The notes under the pieces: generated by a model
What the model was told of the DNA's origin: nothing
Databases searched by the model: none
Seen by the model: only the letters and a program-made list of their open reading frames with translations
In this document: positions 1 to 8,483 of the stretch, piece by piece
Position numbering within the stretch: the first letter of the stretch is position 1
How the letters are laid out: each line of letters opens with the position of its first letter
Assembly: GCF_900110925.1 (NCBI RefSeq)
Contig: NZ_FOFP01000013.1
Span: 1 to 64,000 of the forward strand
DNA length: 64,000 bases
DNA from: Pseudomonas cuatrocienegasensis
GTDB lineage: Bacteria > Pseudomonadota > Gammaproteobacteria > Pseudomonadales > Pseudomonadaceae
Direction of reading: 5' to 3'
Position numbers and translations under genes: made by a program

Positions 1-309
1 GCAAACAACTGGAGCCGCCTGGAGCGCTACGTCGAAGGCGGGCACCTGCCCATCGATAACAACCGCGCCGAAAACGCCATCCGCCCGTTTGTCATCGGCC
101 GCAAGAACTGGCTGTTCAGCGATACGCCCAAAGGTGCCACCGCCAGCGCCCAGATCTACAGCCTGATCGAAACCGCCAAGGCCAACGGGCAAGAACCCTA
201 CGCTTGGCTGCGCCATGTGCTTGATCGTCTACCGACCGCCAGCAGCGTTGAGGACTACGAAGCGCTGCTACCGTGGAACTGCTCTCCAGCGCCTGCCTCT
301 GCTTCCTGA
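1..309 (+). CDS. tnpC: IS66-family transposase (TnpC), C-terminal part, cut by window edge
   Basis: The reading frame is open from base 1 and stops with TGA at 307-309, giving the last 102 residues. The string LPIDNNRAENAIRPFVIGRK, followed by NWLFSDTPKGA, is the hallmark C-terminal region of IS66-type DDE transposases; the catalytic glutamate lies in the DNN-AEN segment. The tail with YAWLRHVLDRLP is also typical. Only the end is visible, so whether the whole gene is intact cannot be judged. A related but broken copy lies at 838-1123, so two IS66-type insertions flank this side of the polysaccharide island. Confidence 0.93.
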   Translation, partial: ANNWSRLERYVEGGHLPIDNNRAENAIRPFVIGRKNWLFSDTPKGATASAQIYSLIETAKANGQEPYAWLRHVLDRLPTASSVEDYEALLPWNCSPAPASAS

Positions 310-341
310 AAACAAACTCCGTCCGCCAGGACGGGGTTTAT

Positions 342-352
342 GGAGCGCTTAC
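342..352 (+). mobile_element. IS66-type right terminal inverted repeat
   Basis: Read on the minus strand, the bases start GTAAGCGCTCC, which matches the GTAAGCG start typical of IS66-family inverted repeats. It lies 33 bases after the transposase stop. The element therefore probably ends at 352 and the next 8 bases (353-360) would be the target duplication; the left end is outside the window, so this cannot be tested here. Confidence 0.6.
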
Positions 353-508
353 GCTACTTTAATACGGCCTGCCACATTGATAATGTGCTCCATAAACTCC
401 ACCAGCCCATAGCGCGCTTATCTTTGGATGCTGACTTCCATTTATTGTTTTGAAGATACTGAGCCACTTATCTCTCAGGGAGCTGCAGCGCTAGGCAGAG
501 TGCCAAGG

Positions 509-745
509 CTAATCTTCGCCGATCAGCATGCCGTGCATGACTACGCAGGTTTCATCTCGGAACTGTAATTTGAGCGGGTCGCGCATGGCGATAACCCACC
601 CCTTACTGATCAGATAATCGATGTGCGCTCGTAAAGCTGGGAGGTAGCGTTGCTCTTGCATGAACCAGTCCTTTGTTACCTGCAGAATTGCCTTAATACG
701 GCGAATAGAACCACCACGCACACCATCAAGCATGCGAAGAAGCAT
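509..745 (-). CDS. small hypothetical protein (78 aa)
   Basis: This is an open frame of 78 codons with an ATG start between two IS66 remnants. The predicted product is mixed hydrophilic and hydrophobic, without a signal peptide or membrane segment. The stretch around LRAHIDYLISKGWVIAMRD could form a helix and strand as in a small winged-helix fold, but this is only an impression. No strong ribosome binding site is seen before the ATG. It may be a real accessory gene or a chance frame between insertion sequences. Confidence 0.35.
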   Translation of the reverse strand: MLLRMLDGVRGGSIRRIKAILQVTKDWFMQEQRYLPALRAHIDYLISKGWVIAMRDPLKLQFRDETCVVMHGMLIGED

Positions 746-837
746 AGTGGCTTTTCGCCTGTCATGACAGCGCTAATTATTGGGGTGTGACAACCGAGAG
801 CCGGACATCACTGGAGGCAGTAGGCTTGCACTGCTAC

Positions 838-1123
838 AACGCCGTGCCCGCAAAAGCGGGCATCAAGCGAGACCTGCAAGACGCCAGCGACGCCGAGCGC
901 CTGAGCGTTCGCCAACACCGCAGACAGCCATTGCTTGATCATGGACAAAACCCAACCGCAGGTTGCCGGCAAGACCACCCTGAGCCTGGCCGTGAACTAC
1001 CTGGTGAGAAACTGGAGCGCTGGATCGAAGGCGCAAACCTGCCCATCGACAACAACAGCGCCGAGAACGCCATCCGCCCCATCGTCAACGGCTGCAAGAA
1101 CTGGCTGTTCAGCGACACACCCA
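838..1123 (+). pseudogene. decayed IS66-family transposase fragment
   Basis: Pieces of an IS66 TnpC C-terminal region can be read across frames: GIKRDLQDASDAERLSVRQ, then PLLD, then a shift into MDKTQPQVAGKTTLSLAVNY, then a shift back into LERWIEGANLPIDNN, SAENAIRPIV and NWLFSDTP. One shift is explained by loss of 10 bases between two copies of CTGGAG: bases 12-33 of the window read AACTGGAG-CCGCCTGGAG-CGCT where this copy has AACTGGAG-CGCT. The homology stops abruptly after SDTPK and unrelated sequence follows. The copy is dead and has no visible terminal repeats. Confidence 0.8.
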
Positions 1124-1286
1124 AACTTCGTATTTTTACAGCCACGAGCCTGCGCCCGTGACGCAGGGCCCCAAGTATCTGTGAAGATAGTGATTTCACC
1201 GTACGACTCAGGAAGCAGGACGTGTGTATATAAAATAATCAGAGAGCCTTTTTCAGCCCCTCTTAAATCCCAGAAAGCATATCCAT

Positions 1287-2300
1287 TTAAGGCACTTTTC
1301 TTAACACTGGTCGCTGCCCTAAAAAGCACCAAGACAAAATAAAATAGCGTTCAAATAATTTATGGACCCCGATGCACGCGGCAAGCGTAACAAATAAAGC
1401 AGTCACCACATGCACAGCAATACTCTCAACGCCAATATAATGCAGAGCTACTCTGGTCGCGGCAAGAAAGAACACATGAAACAAAAATATCGTATATGAA
1501 TAACACCCAATGTACGCAAGAAAACTGGATTTCAGCCTTGAGTAATACAAGGTCGCACAACCGGAAAGGCCGATCAGATACCCACAAAAACTGATTCTTC
1601 CTACGCCTCCAAAATTTGACTGCATATAATATTTACCGACCAGCCCAAGCAATAACGAGCAGATTAATACAACCTTCAAACGCTTCGACAGTTCAAAGCC
1701 ATAAAGACGCAGCAGGCTGCCCAGTAAGAAATAAGGCAGTAGGTATATAAACCCCGAAAACGAGAAAAACTGGATGCTTTTAGGTATATAAAAAGATAAA
1801 AATACCGAGGCAAAAAAAGAATAGAGCAACGTCTTTCGATTAACCCCTACCGTCAACGACAGGAAGACCAAAAACAAAAAAACCAAGAATATTGCATGGA
1901 TAAACCAATAATGAAAGCGTGCATAGTAGAGAATAGATAAGTAGTAACCAATCCCTGGCGCTTCGACTTGCACATGGGAGTAACCACTATTGGCCTGAAC
2001 GAATAAAAACGCTCCACCAACACAGATAAGCGGAAAATATAAGCGTTTAACTTTACCCACCAGAAGCACACGCTCTTCGCCTTTATTTAAACCCCTAAAA
2101 GAAAAAACCACACCGCCAAGAAATGCAAAAAGCGGCATCCGTAGATTCTCAAATAGCACATTGAAACTTGACCACGGCGAGTCCGATGGCAGACCTAAAC
2201 CCACGTCCGAATCACTGCCAATAATATGGAATACCACAAGGAGAATACAGGCCACTCCCCTTAGAGAATCTAAGTGTGAAACTCTCATGCTATTGCTCAC
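1287..2300 (-). CDS. membrane acyltransferase, acyltransferase 3 family
   Basis: A 337-residue multi-spanning membrane protein. The N-terminus has HLDSLRGVACILLVVFHI, the usual R-G opening and first membrane helix of the acyltransferase 3 family (OafA/NodX-like), which transfers acetyl or other acyl groups to sugars at the inner membrane. About ten hydrophobic helices follow. The start drawn is GTG at 2300; an in-frame ATG at 2288 is equally possible, and neither has a strong ribosome binding site. The gene is clearly richer in A and T than its neighbours and lies beside IS66 debris, which suggests recent arrival. It is probably an O-acetyltransferase decorating the exopolysaccharide or O-antigen; the substrate is unknown. 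Confidence 0.8.
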   Translation of the reverse strand: MSNSMRVSHLDSLRGVACILLVVFHIIGSDSDVGLGLPSDSPWSSFNVLFENLRMPLFAFLGGVVFSFRGLNKGEERVLLVGKVKRLYFPLICVGGAFLFVQANSGYSHVQVEAPGIGYYLSILYYARFHYWFIHAIFLVFLFLVFLSLTVGVNRKTLLYSFFASVFLSFYIPKSIQFFSFSGFIYLLPYFLLGSLLRLYGFELSKRLKVVLICSLLLGLVGKYYMQSNFGGVGRISFCGYLIGLSGCATLYYSRLKSSFLAYIGCYSYTIFLFHVFFLAATRVALHYIGVESIAVHVVTALFVTLAACIGVHKLFERYFILSWCFLGQRPVLRKVP

Positions 2301-2412
2301 AGAAAGCCTATATTAAAAACAAAAATAACCTATATGCTCATGGTGATACACAATGACCGACGCCAGGACTTAAGCAAGTTCATACTTTAAACAGCTCAGC
2401 ACTGTCATAACA

Positions 2413-2434
2413 CGGCCGACCATTGAGGCCGGCC
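2413..2434 (-). terminator. weak hairpin after the glycosyltransferase run
   Basis: On the minus strand GGCCG and CGGCC can pair around an 11-base loop just beyond the stop of the WecG-type gene. The following bases contain only scattered T, so this is a weak candidate terminator. Confidence 0.3.
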
Positions 2435-2439
2435 AGGTA

Positions 2440-3180
2440 CTAAACAGACTTATCCAGATAGATCAGTGTGCGGAACAAGAATATGGGGTTGCCCAATATA
2501 TAGCGCTGAAATAATCGCTTCGGCTCGCGCAGCAGGCGAAATACCCACTCACAACCAAGACGGCGCAGCCACTGTGGAGCCCGGGTGACTTTACCGCCGA
2601 GGAAATCCAAAATCGCGCCCCCGCACACAATCAGGCACGGCGCGCCACTGACAGCCAGTCTAGCGGCAACAACTTCCTGCTTAGGCATGCCCATACCCAG
2701 CACGATCAACTCTGGCTGCAGTTGCTGCGCTAAGTCGAGGTAGTGTTCCACCTCAGCAAAACCATGCTCGGCAGAAACCACATTTACCGCAAACATGGTT
2801 TCGCTACACTGCACAGCGCTCATCAGAAAGGGCTCTTCGGTGCCCCAAAAGGCCACACGGCGCCCCTTATAGGCCGCCAGTAATTTGGGAATAAAATCGG
2901 TCCCATTCATATTTAGTCCCGGCGTTAAGCCAAGCCGGCGAAACAGGATGGTCATACCGGAACCGTCTCGCAACAGCACATCAGCAGCCGCGAGGGCGTT
3001 GTAATAATCGCGGCTACCCGCCACTAAGTTCATGGCATGGGCATTGACGAAGCCCAGCACTGTCGGCGCCTTCGGTTTCGACAAAAATTCAATCAAACGT
3101 TGTTCATCCTCGGGATCGCCGACCACCCGGAGTTTGTCGACAAGCGCGCGCCAGCGTTGCTGCCAAGGCAAAGAATCCAT
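2440..3180 (-). CDS. WecG/TagA/CpsF-family glycosyltransferase
   Basis: A 246-residue protein of the family that adds N-acetylmannosaminuronic acid, N-acetylmannosamine or a related sugar to an undecaprenyl-diphosphate-linked sugar (GT26). Seen: the VNAHAMNL stretch, the ADVLLRDGSGMTILFRRLG segment, the NMNGTDFIPKLL motif, and LIVLGMGMPKQEVVA followed by CGGAILDFLGGK, all diagnostic. The C-terminal LRRLGCEWVFRLLREPKRLF is the usual membrane-associating tail. The ATG overlaps the stop of the upstream GT2 gene by one base (TGATG), so the two are translationally coupled. It is the last gene of the run and probably adds the second sugar of the EPS repeat. Confidence 0.9.
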   Translation of the reverse strand: MDSLPWQQRWRALVDKLRVVGDPEDEQRLIEFLSKPKAPTVLGFVNAHAMNLVAGSRDYYNALAAADVLLRDGSGMTILFRRLGLTPGLNMNGTDFIPKLLAAYKGRRVAFWGTEEPFLMSAVQCSETMFAVNVVSAEHGFAEVEHYLDLAQQLQPELIVLGMGMPKQEVVAARLAVSGAPCLIVCGGAILDFLGGKVTRAPQWLRRLGCEWVFRLLREPKRLFQRYILGNPIFLFRTLIYLDKSV

Positions 3181-4367
3181 CAGTGCTCATCCCGTTTCGA
3201 ACGAACCCAATCAACCTGGCGCTTGAGCAGAAAGCCCAGGTACAGGGGGATTTTTTTCGCGGCGTAAAAGGGCGCATACAGCAGAGACATGAACGAAATA
3301 ATCTCGCGCCCGCAACGAGACCACGCCAGCAGGATGGTGCTGCCCAACATTGCCACCCCGACCGTTGCAATCATCGCCGGCGCCAGCAGACCGCTCAGGC
3401 CAAACAGCAGCCAGGCCAGGACGAATAGCGCAACAGCCACCAGGGTCAATAAAGCCAGCGGTGGAACCAGCAAATCGAGGGTCATGCCCAACAGCTTCCA
3501 GTTACGCCGCCCAAGCGACTCGACAAGCAATTTGGGCGCATCGCTGAGGATCACCCCGAGGTGACCATGCTCCCAGCGCGTACGTTGGCTGCTCAAGCCC
3601 TCCTCGCTGCGCGGAAAATAACTGCTGACGTTGGCATCGGGGCAGAACAGTGGCGGCTTGCCGTTGCGGCAAAAGTCCAAGCCCATCTTCAAATCTTCAA
3701 CTATGTGGCCGCTGGCCAGGTCGATCAGCGCCAGATCGCGCCAGACAAAGGCCATACCCGAGCCCATCAGTTGGCAAGGCCAGCCGAGGCGCACCCAGCC
3801 GGTCGGACGCAGCAGATTCTTCACGCACCAGGCGAATTCGGCAATGCGAACTTTCAAGCCGGAACCTTGCGGCGCATGCATCAGATACAGCGCCTGGGTC
3901 GGCCGCCCGGACTGGATACAGCGACTTGCCAGACAGTCAATCGACCCCTCACGCACCTGACAATCGGCATCGACAATAATCAACACTTCAGGCGCATCCG
4001 CTGCCAGATAGCGCACGCCAAAATCCAGCGCATAGCCCTTACCGCGCTGCTGTTCATTACTGCGCTCGGCTACCTCCGCTCCCGCCGCCCTGACCAACAC
4101 GGCGGTGTCATCCGTACAGTTATCCGCCACCACCAGCAGGCGGTCGCCCTCACGCAACTGCGGCAAAAGGCTATTCAGCGTTGCGGTAATAACCGAAGAC
4201 TCATTGTGCGCGGGCACCAACACGGCCACTCGCGGGCGTAATAGCGGCGATGAAGGCTTCGACCGCGCAGGCAGGTAGGCAAGAACCACTTGCAGGAACA
4301 GCACCAATACCGGCAAAAAGATGACGATCAGCAGTGCACTCAATAACCAATTGAGAAAAACCATCAT
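3180..4367 (-). CDS. membrane-bound family 2 glycosyltransferase
   Basis: A 395-residue inner-membrane glycosyltransferase. An N-terminal membrane helix (about residues 5-30) is followed by a GT-A domain with VAVLVPAHNES, the nucleotide-binding CTDDTA region, the metal-binding DADC motif, and the QRTRWEHGH motif (Q-x-x-R-W) typical of processive or polysaccharide GT2 enzymes. Three further membrane helices fill the C-terminal third. The domain order resembles exosortase-locus GT2 enzymes that extend lipid-linked sugars. It overlaps the upstream GT4 gene by four bases and the downstream WecG-type gene by one. The start could also be the second ATG (4364). Sugar donor unknown. Confidence 0.9.
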   Translation of the reverse strand: MMVFLNWLLSALLIVIFLPVLVLFLQVVLAYLPARSKPSSPLLRPRVAVLVPAHNESSVITATLNSLLPQLREGDRLLVVADNCTDDTAVLVRAAGAEVAERSNEQQRGKGYALDFGVRYLAADAPEVLIIVDADCQVREGSIDCLASRCIQSGRPTQALYLMHAPQGSGLKVRIAEFAWCVKNLLRPTGWVRLGWPCQLMGSGMAFVWRDLALIDLASGHIVEDLKMGLDFCRNGKPPLFCPDANVSSYFPRSEEGLSSQRTRWEHGHLGVILSDAPKLLVESLGRRNWKLLGMTLDLLVPPLALLTLVAVALFVLAWLLFGLSGLLAPAMIATVGVAMLGSTILLAWSRCGREIISFMSLLYAPFYAAKKIPLYLGFLLKRQVDWVRSKRDEH

Positions 4368-5566
4368 GCTTGCGCCTCGAACAACACGGCCAACTTGGCG
4401 GCCTCGGTATCGATATCATGCCTCTCCAGCACCCGCTGATAAGCCGCCTCGCCCATGCGCGTCAATGTCTCAGCAGATTGCGCTAGGCAATCCGCCAACG
4501 CCACGGCCAACGCTTCAACCGATCCAGCGGGGAACAACCAGCCATTCTCACCGTGGCAAACCAGCTCCGGAATACCCGCGACATAGGTGGTCAGCACCGG
4601 CCGGCGCAACGCCATCGCCTCCATGATCACCACTGGCAAGCCTTCGGCAAAGCTCGGTAGCACCAGGGCCCGCGCCGCGAGGATTTCCGAGCGTACCTGC
4701 TCGCTGCTGATCCAACCGGTGATACGCACGCGCGCCTGCAAGCCGTAACGCTTGATCAATGCCTCGATCTCGGCACGCATCTCGCCATCACCGGCCAGCA
4801 CGATCTCAAACTCATGCCCCTGCTCAGCCAGCAAGCCCGCGGCCTGGATCAACAACAGTTGCCCCTTCTGCTCGCACAAGCGGCCCACGCATACCAGGCG
4901 CGGCGCAGTGGCCATGGGGACCGGTGGCACATCGTGAAACGTGCGCTCCAGCCCGCAATGCACCACCTTCACCTTTGACCAGTGCGCATGCTCCACCCAG
5001 CGAAACAGCTGACTACGCCCATAGGAGCTAATCGCCACAACGAAGGCCGCCCGGCGCACCTTCTCGCCCAAATGAATGAATTGCGGTTTATCGAACTCTT
5101 CCGGGCCATGCACGGTAAAGCTGTAGGCCGGCCCTCCCAAAGCTTCGGCCAGCATCACCACTTCAGCGGAATTGGTACCGAAATGAGCATGTACATGGGT
5201 TGCACCAAACTCGCGCAACCAGGGCAACAGGCGACAGGCCTCAGCCAAATAGACCAGGTGGTATGGCCAGGCGCGGTCGGCGCGCCGGCCCATGCGCAAC
5301 GCCAGCAGGAGAGCCGAAAAGAACCGTCGCGGCTGCTCACGCAGCGTTTGGAAAACCGGCCGCAGCAGGCCACTTAAGCCCTCCTGCAACACATAGCGCG
5401 TGCGCCCGCGTTCGCGCAGGTCTTCGTCATCCACCAGCCCGTCATCCCAGCCGCGCAAGGCGATGCGCTGCACCTCAAAACCGTTGCGCTCCAGCGCGAG
5501 AATCTCTCTGCGAATAAAGCTATGGCTAACCTTGGGGTATTGATTGATAAAGTAGGCAATACGCAT
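4364..5566 (-). CDS. family 4 glycosyltransferase (exosortase-locus type)
   Basis: A 400-residue cytoplasmic GT-B enzyme. The N-terminal domain has YFINQYPKVSHSFIRREI, common in colanic-acid-type glycosyltransferases of exosortase loci; the C-terminal half has RLVCVGRLCEQKGQ and the retaining E-x7-E signature in PSFAEGLPVVIMEAMA. I place the start at ATG 5566, preceded by AGGAAG at good spacing and four bases after the upstream stop, rather than at a TTG 36 bases earlier. Likely role: transfer of a nucleotide-activated sugar to the growing lipid-linked repeat unit. Confidence 0.92.
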   Translation of the reverse strand: MRIAYFINQYPKVSHSFIRREILALERNGFEVQRIALRGWDDGLVDDEDLRERGRTRYVLQEGLSGLLRPVFQTLREQPRRFFSALLLALRMGRRADRAWPYHLVYLAEACRLLPWLREFGATHVHAHFGTNSAEVVMLAEALGGPAYSFTVHGPEEFDKPQFIHLGEKVRRAAFVVAISSYGRSQLFRWVEHAHWSKVKVVHCGLERTFHDVPPVPMATAPRLVCVGRLCEQKGQLLLIQAAGLLAEQGHEFEIVLAGDGEMRAEIEALIKRYGLQARVRITGWISSEQVRSEILAARALVLPSFAEGLPVVIMEAMALRRPVLTTYVAGIPELVCHGENGWLFPAGSVEALAVALADCLAQSAETLTRMGEAAYQRVLERHDIDTEAAKLAVLFEAQA

Positions 5567-5570
5567 CGAT

Positions 5571-6086
5571 TCAATCTTCCTGACAAGGTCGAGGTTTAAC
5601 AACAGCAGGAACGCCTACCGCCATACAATTATCCGGTACATCGACCAGCACCACAGCATTGGCACCAATCACCACATGATTGCCAATCCTTATCGGCCCT
5701 AATATTTTTGCCCCTGCGCCAATATCCACATGGCCACCTATCTGCGGGGCTGCGCCAGAACCGCGCGTCCCGATCGTAACCTGTTGGAAGATCAGACAAT
5801 TGGGGCCGATTTTCGCATCCGGGTGGATAACCACACCGTTGGCATGGGGTAGCAACAAGCCACCCGCTATCTGCGAGGTGATAGGAATATCCGCCCCGGT
5901 GATGACACTCCAGAAGCGATGACGAAGCACCGCCCACTTCTGCAGCAATAACGACAGTGGGTTATGCGAACCACGATGCTGCTGGTAGGCGCGGATGCTC
6001 GCGAGCAATGCCCGCGAGGGCGCCCAGGCAAACAGCGCCTTGTGCTCACGCAACATGTCAGGAATTTCAGCCGATGGCACAGACAC
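5571..6086 (-). CDS. serine acetyltransferase-like hexapeptide acyltransferase
   Basis: A 171-residue left-handed beta-helix protein. Hexapeptide repeats run from about residue 75 (LLLPHANGVVIHPDAKIG) to residue 160 (NCMAVGVPAVV), with the CysE-like VIHPDAKIGPNCLIFQQVTI stretch. Small CysE-like enzymes of this kind are frequent in exosortase EPS loci and probably acetylate a sugar, not serine. Start is GTG 6086 with AGGTGA just upstream; the stop lies four bases before the GT4 start. It acts in the cytoplasm with acetyl-CoA. Confidence 0.85.
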   Translation of the reverse strand: MSVPSAEIPDMLREHKALFAWAPSRALLASIRAYQQHRGSHNPLSLLLQKWAVLRHRFWSVITGADIPITSQIAGGLLLPHANGVVIHPDAKIGPNCLIFQQVTIGTRGSGAAPQIGGHVDIGAGAKILGPIRIGNHVVIGANAVVLVDVPDNCMAVGVPAVVKPRPCQED

Positions 6087-6095
6087 TCAGTTCAC

Positions 6096-7073
6096 CTATT
6101 TATATTCGATCAGCGTTGTCTTGCCAGCACCAACCCGACTCAACAGAAACTTGACCTGACCGAGCATCTCCGGAAACTTGCCCAGCACCAGAAACAGCGC
6201 CGGCAACCAGTTCTCGCGAGCGCTCCCCTCTCCCCGCAAGGCGAGTCGCGCAACCTGCAACGGGTAGACCAGCAGCAGAATCAGCCCCAACCAACCCAAG
6301 ATCAGGCAGGCAAGTACAACGCCCACAGGTATGCCCAACCCCCATAGCCAGGCACGCCGAGACTCACGCAGCCAGTGCCGCTCAGGTGAGGCGCCATGCA
6401 GAAATGCCCCCTCGGCAAACGCGTGACCACCGCGCAGCGTGCGCCGCCACCACTGGCCAAAGCTTGTCATAGCGGCATCATGCAATGTCATTTCAGCGTC
6501 CAAGCGCCAGACTTTCCAGCCGGCCGCACGTAGCCGCACGCATAACTCCGGCTCTTCTCCGGCGATCAGATCGGCGCGGAAACCGGCCTCAGCCGTGAAG
6601 GCATCGGCCCGCATCAGCGCATCGCCCCCACAGGCTTTCGCCTCACCGATGGGGGTGTCCCATTCAAGGTCACATAAATAATTGTAAATAGAGCGTTGCG
6701 GAAACCGCTCACGACGCCGACCACAGACCACAGCAACCGAGGGATGCTCTTGTAGAAACGCTTGAGCCTTGGCCAGCCAATCAGCGGCTACCTCGCAATC
6801 ACCATCGACAAACTGCACGTACTCGATTTCTGGCAGCAGTCGCTGCAAACACTGGAAACCTTCATTGCGCGCACGCGCAGCCGTGAAGGGCAGTCTCATA
6901 TCCAGCGCGACAACCTCAACCCCAAGCCCTTGTGCCATTTGCACGGAACCGTCAGTTGAGCCGGAGTCGACATATACAACCTTGTCAGCTGTACCGAGCA
7001 ATGACGCCAGGCAGCGTTCAAGGCGTCCGCCCTCATTACGACCGATAACAACTACGCCGACGCCTGTAGTCAT
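6096..7073 (-). CDS. family 2 glycosyltransferase with C-terminal membrane segment
   Basis: A GT-A fold glycosyltransferase of about 325 residues: VVVIGRNEGGRLERCL at the N-terminus, VYVDSGSTDGS (sugar-nucleotide binding), FVDGDCEVA (metal-binding D-x-D equivalent), CGGDALMRADAF, then EEPELCVRLRAAGW (putative catalytic region). One or two hydrophobic helices occur near residues 245-275. A GTG at 7082 directly abuts the upstream TGA; the ATG at 7073 has GTGAAG at closer-to-normal spacing, so I prefer it. The gene is part of the tight minus-strand EPS run. Confidence 0.88.
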   Translation of the reverse strand: MTTGVGVVVIGRNEGGRLERCLASLLGTADKVVYVDSGSTDGSVQMAQGLGVEVVALDMRLPFTAARARNEGFQCLQRLLPEIEYVQFVDGDCEVAADWLAKAQAFLQEHPSVAVVCGRRRERFPQRSIYNYLCDLEWDTPIGEAKACGGDALMRADAFTAEAGFRADLIAGEEPELCVRLRAAGWKVWRLDAEMTLHDAAMTSFGQWWRRTLRGGHAFAEGAFLHGASPERHWLRESRRAWLWGLGIPVGVVLACLILGWLGLILLLVYPLQVARLALRGEGSARENWLPALFLVLGKFPEMLGQVKFLLSRVGAGKTTLIEYK

Positions 7074-7082
7074 GATCTTCAC

Positions 7083-7811
7083 TCAGCGCCGCATCAGCGC
7101 GTTTTTCAACAGCCGTAAATAGGCCGCGCCGTGGCGCACTAGCGGCATAGTGTCATACCAACGCAGGTCATGGATGTCTGTGCGTGACGCACGCTGGAAG
7201 CCAAGCTCTGGCGTAATCAATAACGTCTTGAACTGCGGGTTAGCACGCCTGAACCAGTTATAAGCACCATCAACGTGCATAGGGCCACCGTCGGGATCTC
7301 CCGCAGGCCGACTGAGTATTTGCTCCAAGTAGTGCACGGCCGCCGAGATCGCCTCGCCCTGAAAAACCACGAAATGGGTCGTCCCGATCAGCTCATCCGG
7401 TTGACTCTCGACTATCCCGTCATGGGCCAGGCCGCGAGAAGGCTGCGCCATGTGGTAACCGCCATAGAACATTGACCAATTGGTACTTGCCAGCCGTTCG
7501 ATAACAGACGCAATCCGCACATTGAAATTCGCGGCAAAGTCCAAGTCGTCCTCGAAAATCGCCACGCGCTGCAACCCCAGCCGCTGCGCCGTACGTAAAA
7601 CACCCAGATGGCTCATAAAGCAGCCCCTTGCACCAATGCTGGGAAACCCGTCAGGCGAATCTGGCCGCACAGCTGGAAAGAGCTCGATATTGGCATCATC
7701 AAGGCTCAGCCCTATACCTTTCAACTGAGTGGCCATCTCAGCTTGGCGATCCGTACGCGCAGGCAGATTGATGATAAAAATTCGTTCGAAATAGTCCAGT
7801 GGATGATTCAT
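7083..7811 (-). CDS. family 25 glycosyltransferase (LPS-type)
   Basis: A 242-residue protein with the GT25 signatures FIINLPARTDR near the N-terminus, GARGCFMSHLGVLRTAQRLG, and VAIFEDDLDF (acidic metal-binding motif). GT25 enzymes include galactosyltransferases of lipopolysaccharide and capsule. ATG 7811 has CAGGA at good spacing; the ATG two codons earlier is too close to it. The gene ends directly before the next glycosyltransferase gene. The acceptor in this locus is unknown. Confidence 0.88.
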   Translation of the reverse strand: MNHPLDYFERIFIINLPARTDRQAEMATQLKGIGLSLDDANIELFPAVRPDSPDGFPSIGARGCFMSHLGVLRTAQRLGLQRVAIFEDDLDFAANFNVRIASVIERLASTNWSMFYGGYHMAQPSRGLAHDGIVESQPDELIGTTHFVVFQGEAISAAVHYLEQILSRPAGDPDGGPMHVDGAYNWFRRANPQFKTLLITPELGFQRASRTDIHDLRWYDTMPLVRHGAAYLRLLKNALMRR

Positions 7812-7887
7812 CAGCATTCCTGAGTTAGTTTCAGTGCACAGCTTGATACACGCTCACTGTTGCGCTGCGGCGATTTTCTGAGTTCCA

Positions 7888-8472
7888 TCACTGGCTTTTC
7901 ACGGTTATCTGCGGCTTGACAGCAAGCACCACAGAGTTTGCAGGCACAGACTGAGCCAGTACTGCGTTAGCTCCGATAAAACTGTCATCGCCAACTTCGA
8001 TACCGCCTACGATTACCGCTCCGGCGCCAATGTCACAGCGACTGCCGATGACGGGCTTCAGCCACCTAGGATCGCCACGATGTTTGACGCCAAAGGTGGT
8101 GTTTTGTCGGATATGCACATCATCGCCAATGACCAGAGCGCCCAACACCATGCCACCGTGATGCCAGATGCGCACACGACGACCAACCACCACGGTGTAC
8201 TTGAGGCTGATGCCGCAAAGCCATTCAACCAACTTCTCCAGCACCTTGTAGAGCAGCGAGAACGGCATGCGTAGCCAGCGATTAGCAATACCCATGCGCC
8301 AGTTACCAAAACGCTGCACGACCAGGGCCCAAAAACCCTGACTGAACAAATCACGCTCATGGGTGATGAAATCCTCCTTGATCAGCGCCAGAAAACCGAT
8401 CCCAGGTGGATTGCAATTGCGCGTACCGAGCAGAACATCAGACTCGGGTCGAACCTTTGATGAGTCGGCCAT
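7888..8472 (-). CDS. serine O-acetyltransferase-like acyltransferase
   Basis: A 194-residue CysE-like protein. The N-terminal helical half carries LIKEDFITHERDLFSQGFW, and the hexapeptide beta-helix begins around VVGRRVRIWHHGGMVLGALV, with the QNTTFGVKHRGD loop and DIGAGAVIVGGIEVGDDSFI. ATG 8472 has a GAGGCGGGG ribosome site that overlaps the stop of the upstream GT2 gene. EPS loci with exosortases often carry such a gene; it probably O-acetylates the polysaccharide precursor. True serine acetyltransferase activity cannot be excluded. Confidence 0.85.
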   Translation of the reverse strand: MADSSKVRPESDVLLGTRNCNPPGIGFLALIKEDFITHERDLFSQGFWALVVQRFGNWRMGIANRWLRMPFSLLYKVLEKLVEWLCGISLKYTVVVGRRVRIWHHGGMVLGALVIGDDVHIRQNTTFGVKHRGDPRWLKPVIGSRCDIGAGAVIVGGIEVGDDSFIGANAVLAQSVPANSVVLAVKPQITVKSQ

Positions 8473-8483
8473 AGTGCCCCGCC

